Assembly (NCBI RefSeq): GCF_964036645.1
Contig: NZ_OZ038525.1
Location: 3,166,001 to 3,230,000, forward strand
DNA: 64,000 bases
Direction: 5' to 3'
Source: Tenacibaculum sp. 190524A02b
GTDB lineage: Bacteria > Bacteroidota > Bacteroidia > Flavobacteriales > Flavobacteriaceae
The notes below the pieces were generated by a model. That model did no database searches. It was not told the origin of the DNA and saw only the letters and a list, made by a program, of their open reading frames with translations. This document shows, piece after piece, positions 10,155 to 19,700 of the stretch (positions are counted from its first letter, which is position 1; every line of letters starts with the position of its first letter). Position numbers and translations under genes: made by a program.

Positions 10155-12460
10155 TACTTGAAATTTATAGTATTGATAATATTTTTTAAGTCTTCTGGAT
10201 TTTCTGCAAACTGTGTTTTCTTATAACGTCCTTTTTTCCAATAGTCAATCTGATCTGAATAATTATTTGAGTTAATTTTTCCACTTTGACCTCCAGCCAT
10301 GATTGTATAACCTTTAATATTTCCTTTTTCCATTTCATAAATAGATCTAAAAACTGGGTGAACAGAAGCATTTAAGTTAATGGTGTTTTTATTTCCTCCT
10401 GCATTTACTATTTTATTTCCAAAACCTGGTAAAAAAGAAATGTTGTAAATATTTATAGTGCTAATTTGGCTATACTCCCTTTTTACTAACTGATTTTCAA
10501 CACTTAAAATAGAGTCTGTTTTTTTTAGAATATTATTAATAATGATTTCTTTTGTACTGTATAGTTTACTGGAAGAAACCTCGCTATTTAAATAATTCAA
10601 GAATGATTTCATAGAAGGTACTTGCTGTACTTTTAACTCTTCATTTGCAAAACGTTTTGCTTCCTCTTCTACATTTTTTCTTAATGTTTCATATATAAAG
10701 GCTTTTTCAGAGTTATTTTTCATGTTTCCATCCCAGTTGGAAAACAACTCTGTGAGATTATTATATTTTTTAGTTATACTATTATTTTTAAACACTTTTT
10801 TTAAGTGAAAAAATGAAAGATCTACCTCATCTAATTGCATTGACTTTATTGCTGGAACACTCCAATCATCTTTCTCTTTTAACAACTTATCAATACGGTT
10901 AACTCTATAATCATCTTTATGCCAATGAGCTCCAAAATAATGCTTGTTTTGAGCAGGTAATTGATTTGCTGAAAAAAGATAGTTCTGTTCTGGATTACTA
11001 GTTTCCCATTGCGTAGCTATAAACTCACTTTTCAAAGGCTTTTTTGTACCATCTAGCAGTCCTCCATTAAAACCTTGGGGTCTTTTTGGCAGCTTTCCTG
11101 CACAAACAATTCCTATGGTATCATTGACATCTGCATAAATAAAGTTTTGAGGTGGGTAATCATATTCTTTTAATGCGTTTTTAAACCCATTATACGAATC
11201 TGTTTTCATTATATTAAACAATGCTTTCATAGAATAGTTCTTTTCAGAAGGATGCCATTTTTGAGCATAATAAGTACTGTCTTCTTTATTAACTATTCCA
11301 TGAACAGTACGTTTAACCTTGAATTTTTTTTCTCCTTTACCTCTTATATTGATACTGTATTCTTTTTCTTGAAATGGAATCCAATTTCCTTGAAATAAAT
11401 ATAGGCTATCCTTTTTTGTTTTTAATAAATAACTATCCATTAAATCCCACTCTCCATTAGTAATACCCCAAGAAATGTTGGTATTATGACCACTAACTAC
11501 TAAAGGAACTCCTGGAATACTATATCCATAAACTTTAATGGTGTTTCCTATTAAACTTGTTTCATAAAAAGCTCCTGGTAAGGTTAAAAACAAATGTGGA
11601 TCATTAACAATTAGTGAGCTTGCTTTGTTTGTTTTTTTACTATTTATTGCCCAATTGTTACTTCCTATATCTGTATTAAATTTAGATAAGATAACTTTTC
11701 TGTTATTTAAAGTAATATTTTCTATTACTGATGAATCAATAGGAGTTTGAGTAGTTATTACTGAAGGTAAGATTGTTTTTAATGCTTCAAATTTTTGAGG
11801 ATATAGTTTATTCAGTAGCTTTTGGGGTAGTTTATCTAATAATTCCTGACGCTCTGCATGGTAATCAAAATAAGCTAAATTCCAACTCATATACCACGCT
11901 GTTAAAATGCAATATTCTGGTTTCCAATTTTGAGGTTTTAAATTAAATATAGTGTATAACGGATCGTTTACTTTATTTTCTTCTAAAAATGCGTTAATAC
12001 CATCACTATAATTTACTAAATAAGCGTAAAGTTCATGAGAATTTGCTTTATATTCTTCTAATATTTCCTTTGCTTTTCTATGAAACTCATAGGGTTTCCA
12101 AAACTTATCTGACTGAATTACTCTCCCTCCCAACATTGATGATAATTCTCCTTTCACCATTTTAGACATGAGCTCCATTTGAAAATAGCGGTCTTTAGCA
12201 TGCATATACCCAAGACCATAAGCCAAATTAGAATCTTTACTAGCATAGATATATGGAATTCCTAATGTGTCTATTTTAATTACTAACTCTTTTCCTTTAT
12301 TAAGTTTTGGGTAAATTTTATTTGTTTTTTTTATTCCTAAAAGACCTGTTTTATACGTTAATAGACTACCAATATTATTTATTGGAAAAAATTTATAATT
12401 TGTAATAAATATCCATAATAAGGATATTAATAAGACTATTGAAAGTTTACTGATTTTCAT
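10154..12460 (-). CDS. Penicillin-acylase-family (PvdQ-like) N-terminal-nucleophile acylase
   Basis: 768 residues. An N-terminal hydrophobic segment (~6-20) would send it across the inner membrane. The precursor has the penicillin acylase layout: alpha chain with GYMHAKDRYFQMEL, a spacer, then the autocleavage site in the IGSNNWAI motif, where Ser267 would become the N-terminal nucleophile of the beta chain. VNDPHL and SGHNTNISWGITNG follow as in the family. These enzymes hydrolyse amides such as penicillin G, acyl-homoserine lactones or, for PvdQ, the fatty acyl chain of the pyoverdine precursor. It is coupled (one-base overlap) to the PvdE/SyrD-type exporter upstream, so removal of an N-acyl group from the exported peptide is the best guess. 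Confidence 0.88.
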   Translation of the reverse strand: MKISKLSIVLLISLLWIFITNYKFFPINNIGSLLTYKTGLLGIKKTNKIYPKLNKGKELVIKIDTLGIPYIYASKDSNLAYGLGYMHAKDRYFQMELMSKMVKGELSSMLGGRVIQSDKFWKPYEFHRKAKEILEEYKANSHELYAYLVNYSDGINAFLEENKVNDPLYTIFNLKPQNWKPEYCILTAWYMSWNLAYFDYHAERQELLDKLPQKLLNKLYPQKFEALKTILPSVITTQTPIDSSVIENITLNNRKVILSKFNTDIGSNNWAINSKKTNKASSLIVNDPHLFLTLPGAFYETSLIGNTIKVYGYSIPGVPLVVSGHNTNISWGITNGEWDLMDSYLLKTKKDSLYLFQGNWIPFQEKEYSINIRGKGEKKFKVKRTVHGIVNKEDSTYYAQKWHPSEKNYSMKALFNIMKTDSYNGFKNALKEYDYPPQNFIYADVNDTIGIVCAGKLPKRPQGFNGGLLDGTKKPLKSEFIATQWETSNPEQNYLFSANQLPAQNKHYFGAHWHKDDYRVNRIDKLLKEKDDWSVPAIKSMQLDEVDLSFFHLKKVFKNNSITKKYNNLTELFSNWDGNMKNNSEKAFIYETLRKNVEEEAKRFANEELKVQQVPSMKSFLNYLNSEVSSSKLYSTKEIIINNILKKTDSILSVENQLVKREYSQISTINIYNISFLPGFGNKIVNAGGNKNTINLNASVHPVFRSIYEMEKGNIKGYTIMAGGQSGKINSNNYSDQIDYWKKGRYKKTQFAENPEDLKNIINTINFK

Positions 12461-14097
12461 TATATAGTTAAGGTCTCTTTGGTTGGTGTAATATTATTTT
12501 TTATTTCTTCCAATTTTCCATAATTCATTTTAAAAAGTCTATTAGCTTCATGGTAATAGCTATCGTCATGAGTAATGGCAATTATTGTTTTATTTTCTTC
12601 TTTTACTATTTTGTGTATAATTTCTGAATAGAATTTTTTTCTAAAATAAGGATCTTGATCAGCAGCCCATTCATCTAAAACTAAAATGGGACGGTCTTCA
12701 AGAATAGCTGTGATTAATGCTAATCGTTTTCTTTGTCCTGTTGAAAGATCTGTAGTAGAAAAATATCCGTTTTCGATTTTTACTTTATCCGCTATTTCAA
12801 ACAATAATAATAATGAATTCAATTTCTGATTATCTATATTTTTAATTCCATAAAAATCATCAAAGAGGTAAAAATCATTAAATACTGGGGCAAATAATTG
12901 GTTAATTTTTTCAGGGGTTTCAAATAGCTTATCATTAAAATAGACTTCTCCTTGTTTAGGAGCGTATATATTTAGTAATAAATTAATAAAAGTGGTTTTT
13001 CCTGCTCCATTTCCTCCATGAATAAATATAATTTCATTAGCATGCACGGATAGGTTAACAGGTCCAATTTGAAACGAGTTTTCTTCATATTCAAAACTAT
13101 AATCCTTGAACGTTAGTTTTTCAAATTTTTTCACAAAATTATCATGTAATGAATCTTGATAAAAAAAGGTGTCATCTCCATTATCTGCTAATTCTTCTTT
13201 TAAATATTTTAACTTATTATAAGAAACAATTCCTTGATTTAAAGGTGGAATAGCTAGCATTATAGTTACTATTGGGTTTAATAAAAATAATAATGCAAAA
13301 ACAAAGCTAATTGAGGTTTCTATAGAAACCTTAAAATACATACCTGCATATAATAGAATAAATGTTATAATAATATAAAATAACATTTGACTAATTAATT
13401 GACTATTTAAATACCCTATATAAGCAAGTGTGTTTTTTTCTTTCCCTTCTATTAATAACAAAGAAACTTTCTTATTATATATTTCTTTCCCTTTTTCTTG
13501 ATTTACTTTTATTTCTTTATTACCATTCAATACTCCATTAAAATAGTGCATGAATTTTTGTTCAATAGCTCTTACCTCCATAAAGTTTTTATTTCCTTTG
13601 CGAGAACTATATAAATAAGCTAAAGTGCCTGTTAAAATAATTAGCAAACTAACTATAAATAAAGGAACAGATAAATACACTAAATAAATAAATGAGGCTA
13701 ATACTAATATTATAGCAGAAGTAAAACTAATAATTACTAAAGAGGCATTTGTAATATTATTAACATCAACTGTCAATGCTGAATATAATTCATCTTTAGT
13801 TTGTTTCACTTTAGGATAAGGTGCTTTAATAATTGCTTTAACTACATAGGCTCTTATGTCCCAAAATATTTTTTGAGAAATTTCAATAATTCCTTCTGAA
13901 AGTAGTCTTCTAGAGATAAAAAACACCGTTATAACAGTTGCAAATAATAACAAATAATTATGTTCACTGGGCAGTTTAGAATTAATAATTGTGCTTATTA
14001 CTTCATTGACTAACGTAATAAACATAAATCCAGAAAATCCGGAAAACAACGCGATAAAGAGATATACAATTAGTATACTCCTGCTTATAAACTTCAT
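12460..14097 (-). CDS. Cyclic-peptide-type ABC exporter (PvdE/SyrD family), fused permease-ATPase
   Basis: 545 residues. Six transmembrane helices occupy about residues 1-290. The ATPase follows, with Walker A GGNGAGKTT (~360), signature LSTGQRKRLAL (~451) and Walker B LVLDEWAADQDP (~472). The DEWAADQDP form is typical of the PvdE/SyrD exporters of nonribosomal peptides. It would move the assembled peptide across the inner membrane as a homodimer. It lies 25 bases after the methyltransferase, and its stop overlaps the acylase ATG (TAATG), giving a co-translated export-plus-maturation pair as in pyoverdine systems, where PvdE and PvdQ play these parts. Confidence 0.92.
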   Translation of the reverse strand: MKFISRSILIVYLFIALFSGFSGFMFITLVNEVISTIINSKLPSEHNYLLLFATVITVFFISRRLLSEGIIEISQKIFWDIRAYVVKAIIKAPYPKVKQTKDELYSALTVDVNNITNASLVIISFTSAIILVLASFIYLVYLSVPLFIVSLLIILTGTLAYLYSSRKGNKNFMEVRAIEQKFMHYFNGVLNGNKEIKVNQEKGKEIYNKKVSLLLIEGKEKNTLAYIGYLNSQLISQMLFYIIITFILLYAGMYFKVSIETSISFVFALLFLLNPIVTIMLAIPPLNQGIVSYNKLKYLKEELADNGDDTFFYQDSLHDNFVKKFEKLTFKDYSFEYEENSFQIGPVNLSVHANEIIFIHGGNGAGKTTFINLLLNIYAPKQGEVYFNDKLFETPEKINQLFAPVFNDFYLFDDFYGIKNIDNQKLNSLLLLFEIADKVKIENGYFSTTDLSTGQRKRLALITAILEDRPILVLDEWAADQDPYFRKKFYSEIIHKIVKEENKTIIAITHDDSYYHEANRLFKMNYGKLEEIKNNITPTKETLTI

Positions 14098-14122
14098 CTA
14101 TTAAATAAGGTTAAATGTAAAA

Positions 14123-14908
14123 CTATTGCTTTTTAGAAATACAGATGTAAGATAATGGAAAGGCTGCATCTTCTTTTTCTATATCAGATTTTAGGTTTGA
14201 TATATCAAAAGGAAATTCTTCAAATGATTGAATATTTAAGCCATGTTTAATTTGTAAATTAAACAGCTCTCCTAATGTATAATTAAATGTATAGTTATCA
14301 CTACCCTCATACTCTTTATTACCTAAATAATCTAATCCTCCTTTTTCTTTATATGGCCCTTTTTTAAAGTACAAATCTGTTTTAGAAAGTTTCATTTCTT
14401 CATCAATTATCCAGCTAAAAGGGTGTTGCTCTTGAATAACTAATTGTGATCCAGCATGCATGAAATTAGACAGTGTGCTAAAAAGCTTATCTAAATCTGG
14501 TAACCATACCAAAGCGCCAACTGTTATTAATACAAAATCAAATGTTTCAGAAATATGATTTTCAATATTATAAACATTTTCAGTATGAAATTTACAGTCT
14601 AATTGTAATTTTTCATTTAATTCTATAGCTGAAGTAATGGCGTCTATAGAAAGGTCTACCCCTACACATTTCCCTGCTCCTTTCTTCTTTAACGATATTA
14701 ACTCTTCTCCATCGTTACAACAAACGTGTAAAATACTTTTATTGGCAAAGTTCAAACGATTCATTGTTTGAAGTAACTTTTCATCAATAGCCACAAAGTC
14801 TTTATCTTGAATAAATTTTTCTTTGTATTTTTCTTTAAACTCTTGATGAAGGGTGTTGACTTCTGACCAAGCAATTTTATTTGCTTCTATATAATTTATA
14901 TCATTCAT
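14123..14908 (-). CDS. SAM-dependent methyltransferase (class I)
   Basis: 261 residues with a Rossmann-type methyltransferase core. Motif I appears as ILHVCCNDGEE (a divergent form of the G-rich loop), followed by the acidic end of strand 2 in CVGVDLS, motif II-like FDFVLITVGAL, and a segment near IQEQHPFSWIID typical of small-molecule methyltransferases. It is the second methyltransferase of the cluster; the other is embedded in the terminal NRPS. Position in the operon (31 bases after the carbamoyltransferase gene, 25 before the exporter) argues for a late tailoring step on the product or a precursor. The acceptor atom is unknown. Confidence 0.87.
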   Translation of the reverse strand: MNDINYIEANKIAWSEVNTLHQEFKEKYKEKFIQDKDFVAIDEKLLQTMNRLNFANKSILHVCCNDGEELISLKKKGAGKCVGVDLSIDAITSAIELNEKLQLDCKFHTENVYNIENHISETFDFVLITVGALVWLPDLDKLFSTLSNFMHAGSQLVIQEQHPFSWIIDEEMKLSKTDLYFKKGPYKEKGGLDYLGNKEYEGSDNYTFNYTLGELFNLQIKHGLNIQSFEEFPFDISNLKSDIEKEDAAFPLSYICISKKQ

Positions 14909-14938
14909 TAAAAAAAAATTTAATATTCATTAAAAGCA

Positions 14939-16702
14939 TTATGCTTCTAAGCCTTGTAAAGATAGTTTTTGTTCAGCTGATTTTAAATGTACATTTTCTT
15001 CTTTTAACATAAGGTTATTTCCTAAAACTAAAACATCTATTTTTGTCTTTAAAAAAGTGTTAATTGCGTTTTCTGGAGTACATACAATAGGCTCTCTATC
15101 ATTGAATGAAGTATTTAATAACAAAGGAACTCCTGTTAATTCTTTAAACTTTGTGATTAACTTATGGTATTTAGGATTAGTACTTTTTTGTACTTTTTGA
15201 ATTCTTGATGTTCCATCAACGTGAACTACCGCAGGAATATTTTCTTTTTTGTTTTTATTTACTGGATAAGCCATTAACATATAATCTGCTGCTGTTGCTT
15301 CCTTTCCTATATTAAACCATTCAGCTGCATCTTCTGCTAAAACACTAGGACAGAAAGGTCTATGGTCTTCACGGTGCTTTACTACTGAGTTTAATTTTTT
15401 TACCATTCCTGGGTCTCTAGGATCAGCTAATAAACTTCTATTTCCTAATGCTCTTGGTCCAAACTCCATAGCCCCTTGAAACCATCCTATTACTTTTCCT
15501 TCTGTTAATAATTCTGCTACGATTTCTTCAATATTTTCATGTTCTCTATATACTAACCCTTTAGCTTCTATAGCAGCCTGTATATCATTATTATTAAAAG
15601 ATGGCCCTAAATATGTATGATTCAGCGTTATTCTTTCATTACCTTCTAGTCCTTCAGTATACAATTTTAGTGCTGCACCTAGTGCTGTTCCTGCATCGTT
15701 TGCTGCTGGTTGAATATATATATCTTCAAATTTACTATTTTCAAAAATGATTCTATTAGTTACACAATTAAGCGCTACTCCACCTGCTAAACACAGTTTT
15801 TTTGATTGTGTTTTTTCATAAGCTTTCTGTACCATATTCATTACAATAGTTGTTGTAATTTCTTGTAATGATGCTGCAATATCTTGATGAACTTTTAGAA
15901 GTGGATCATTAAATGATCGTTTAGGAATTCCAAAAATTTCTTCTAAATCAGTATAGTCTTCAATTCTAAACTTAATTATATCTTTATCAATTTTGAAGAA
16001 TGTATCATTATTCAGCGTAATAAATTTTTCATATGCGCTCATGAACTTCTCTGGCTCTCCAAATGATGCTATACTCATTACTTTACAGGCATCATATTCA
16101 GAATAGCCTAAAAATTTTGCCATTTTTTCCCAAAGAAACCCTATTGAGTTTGGGTATTCTACTTGTTGAATTTTTGTGATTGTACTTCCTTTTCCATGTG
16201 CTATTGTAGATGACTCAATTTCACCAATACCATCTATAGAAACTATGGCTGCATCTTCAAAACCAGAAGGATAAAAAGTTGAAGCTGCGTGAGCTATTGC
16301 ATGTTCTATGTAAACAAACTCTCCTTTAAATCCTAACTCTTTTAATTGATAAGGAACTTCCTTTAATTTTAAATAAAATAATTCTTCTCCTTCCTTACTT
16401 CCCCAGTTTTCTGCTTCGTAAAAATCGTCTACTTTTAAGTTTTCATCTAATCTTCTCTGAGGCTCAAAAGAAAACCCAATTTCATCTATATCCGAAAGGG
16501 TTAAGTTTCCTATTCTAAGACATTCATTTATTGCCTGCATTGGAAGTTCATTAGGGTTATCTATCTTGGCTTCTTTAGCATGTTTGATTCTTGATAATCT
16601 TTCCTCTTCAATTGCTGCAACCAATTTACCGTTTACTACTAAACATGCTGATGATTCATGGTAAACAGAATTTATCCCTAGTATTGCTTTTGTCGTTTTC
16701 AT
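14939..16702 (-). CDS. NodU/CmcH-type carbamoyltransferase
   Basis: 587 residues, the normal family length. The N-terminal kinase-like fold shows ILGINSVYHESSACLV, AAIEEERLSRIKH, the EHAIAHAAS histidine motif and IVSIDGIGE. The C-terminal YrdC-related domain shows GAMEFGPRALGNRSLL, ADPRDP and REDHRPFCPSV. Relatives (TobZ, NodU, CmcH) make carbamoyl-adenylate from carbamoyl phosphate and ATP and pass the carbamoyl group to a hydroxyl of an antibiotic or sugar. It starts 1 base after the NRPS gene stop, so translation is coupled. It most likely carbamoylates a hydroxyl, or less typically an amine, of the peptide. Confidence 0.92.
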   Translation of the reverse strand: MKTTKAILGINSVYHESSACLVVNGKLVAAIEEERLSRIKHAKEAKIDNPNELPMQAINECLRIGNLTLSDIDEIGFSFEPQRRLDENLKVDDFYEAENWGSKEGEELFYLKLKEVPYQLKELGFKGEFVYIEHAIAHAASTFYPSGFEDAAIVSIDGIGEIESSTIAHGKGSTITKIQQVEYPNSIGFLWEKMAKFLGYSEYDACKVMSIASFGEPEKFMSAYEKFITLNNDTFFKIDKDIIKFRIEDYTDLEEIFGIPKRSFNDPLLKVHQDIAASLQEITTTIVMNMVQKAYEKTQSKKLCLAGGVALNCVTNRIIFENSKFEDIYIQPAANDAGTALGAALKLYTEGLEGNERITLNHTYLGPSFNNNDIQAAIEAKGLVYREHENIEEIVAELLTEGKVIGWFQGAMEFGPRALGNRSLLADPRDPGMVKKLNSVVKHREDHRPFCPSVLAEDAAEWFNIGKEATAADYMLMAYPVNKNKKENIPAVVHVDGTSRIQKVQKSTNPKYHKLITKFKELTGVPLLLNTSFNDREPIVCTPENAINTFLKTKIDVLVLGNNLMLKEENVHLKSAEQKLSLQGLEA

Positions 16703-16703
16703 T

Positions 16704-19700
16704 TTATTTGTTGTTTATTTTTAATTTTAATATTTGGCTGTTTTTCTTTACAAATTTGTTTTTAAGTATCTCATAGTGGTTTCCTTTAAACTCAGAAAAA
16801 GATATACTTTTTTGTGTTAGTTTTTCCCATCCCTGTTGTTTGCTCTTATCTGCTTCTTCACTTGCAAAAACATAAAAAGGAACATTAATTTTTTCTCTAC
16901 CAGCTACGTAAGAAGCTAGTTCAGCGTATTTCCAAACCCTGTTACTTATTTGCTCTTTTTCTTGATTACTAAAATCTTCTAGTATATTTAATGACATGAA
17001 TTCATCTACTTCAGCATCTTTATAATTAACCAACTTACTGGTAACCTCATCCTTTCTTGGTGCTTCCATGTCTAAAATGATAAATTTATCTACTTGTAAT
17101 TCTTCTTTAAATTCGCTTAAAAGTTCATATGCTATATGGCTACCTGCCGAATACCCTAATACATCAAAGGTTTGATTTGCATTTACATCAAAAATCATAT
17201 CCTTACATTTTTGAATAATTTCCTTTTTATCCTGATATACATCACTATAGGCATCTAATAACGAAAAATCAAATGCATATAAATTGTACCCTTTTAACTC
17301 CTTTGCTAACTCAATAAAGTCTGCCACTGTAGCTGAAATTGAAGGAAAGCAAAAAATATTTTTTTCTCCACCAGAAGATAGTTGTTGTAAGTAAGCACTG
17401 GTATTTACTATTCTATTTTCATGAGCATCAACGTAGTTCCCTATATGATAAGGGGTTTGATTGTTAAACACTTCTGGAATGGGCATTTTAATGCTGAATT
17501 CTTTTTCTACTCTTGCTATAAGCTGAATCATGTTAATAGAGTGTCCTCCTAATTCAAAAAAGCTATCATGAGCAGAAATAGTATCCTTTTTCAAAATTTC
17601 TTGGAAAATTACATTTACTTTTTCTTGAGTTTCTGTTAGTTCTAATTCTTTTTTAAATTGCTTACTAACATTTAGTTTTTTCAAGATATTCTTATCAACT
17701 TTTCCACTATTATTTAACGCAATTCTATCTTTTATCACAATATTATTTGGAATCATATATTGAGGTAAATACTCTGATAAGTATTGTTTTATTTCTTCTT
17801 TTGATATTGTTTTTTTGAAGTTTGTATTACCTGCTGTGATTTCAGATATTTTGGTATTACTTTCAAGAAAAAGCTTTTTATTTTCAGTAGTTACTAATTG
17901 CTTGTATAAACTACCTATTTCATCTTTACATAACTCTAATAGCATGGTATCTTTTTTAACACATTCTACTATGAGTGTGGCATTCAAATCTTGTTCACTG
18001 TTTAAGATTTCTTTAAAAATAACCTGCTGATTTTCTTCTAATTTTTTCAAAAAAGAAATAGGACAAGCTAGAGTTACAGCAACAAGTTCTCCGTTAACAA
18101 ACAAACATAACTGATATTCTGGGAATTGATAAATTAGGTCTTGATATAACTTTTTTATTACTGGATTAGCTTTGGCATATCTCTCTACAAATTGTTCAAA
18201 CTCACCTTTTATTGTTATATCATCATTTAAAGATAATACCCTAACTTTTTCTGAATTTTTAGTTATGAATTGATTTACTTGTTTTTCTGGCTCTACAAAG
18301 GCAATTAGTTGCTCATAACTTCCTTTTTTATCAAGAATTACGGCTCCATTATATAGCCCTTCACAGTTTAATAAAAGCGACTCAATTTCCTCTATTTCAA
18401 TTCTATTTCCATTTAACTTAATTTGATTATCTAACCTTCCATATACTACATAGTTTCCTTTATGTAACAGTGCAACTTTATCTCCTGTTTTATACAGCAC
18501 TTGACTAATACCGTCATTAAATGGGTTTTTAATAAATGCCTTATTGGTTTTCTCTACATCGTTTAAATACCCTTTTGCTGATCCAATAGAAGCTATATAT
18601 AGTTCTCCTGGTACACCAACCGGTACTTGTTGTAAGTTTTTATCTAAAACATATAACTTTGTATTAGCTACTGGTATACCTATTGGCGCAAATATTTGTG
18701 ATTCAATATTACTTATTTCACATTTATACCTTGTTGAATCTACAGTTGTTTCTGTAGGTCCATAACAATTATATAAATCTATTTTAAACTCATTAAGGAA
18801 TCTGTTACTTAATTTAGTATTTAAAATAGCTCCTCCAACGACGACTCTTTTTAAGGATTGTAGTTGGTTTATTTCCTTCCTCTCAATTGCGTTTACAAAA
18901 GACTCTAGAAGTAATGGAACACTTTGAATATGAGTAATTTTATTTTTATTAATTAGTTCTTCATAATTCAGTATGCTTTTTTCCATTGTATTAGGCATTA
19001 CTACAATACCTGCTCCTGCTACCAATGGCCACAGATAATCCATTATAGACGCATCAAAAACTGTAGCTGTATGGAAAAGTACTTTTTCATCTGGCGTAAA
19101 ATTAAAATCATTAATTGTGGATTGGATAATATTTATTGCACCAACATGTTTGATATCTATTCCTTTGGGTTTTCCAGTAGATCCAGAAGTAAATATGGTA
19201 TAAATCAAATCTTCATTACTAACAGAAATAGAGGTTTCTTCTTTTGATATTGTACTAAAATCAATTTCATCTAACAACACTAAACTATCTGCAAATGGGG
19301 CTTTTAAAAATTCTTGATTAAAAAAACCACTAACTGTTATAATTTTTTGAATTTCAGCTTGATTTATAATTTCTTGTACTCTTTGTTCTGGATAATCTTT
19401 ACTAAGAGGTACAAATATTGCCCCAGAGTTAAGTATTCCTAAAACACTCGCTATAAAGTCAATTGACCTAGGTAATAATACTCCTACTCTATCTTGTTTT
19501 TGAACTTTGTTTTTTAGTAAAAAATTTGCTATTTGATAGGAATACTCTTTTAATTCTCCATAAGTAATTTCTTTATCTTCTTCTTTAACAGCTACTTTAT
19601 TAGAATATTTAGTAGCTGTTTCATTAATGATGGTATGCAAACCAACATCTGGAATTGTAAATTTGGTAGGACTAACTGAAACTTCTTCTATTAAACTTTT

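Noticed and set aside
7290..14097. Reading the cluster as a siderophore system (PvdE-, PvdQ- and receptor-like genes)
   Set aside because: No ornithine hydroxylase, catechol pathway or beta-hydroxyaspartate enzyme is present; the receptor family is common. Kept only as a weak alternative.
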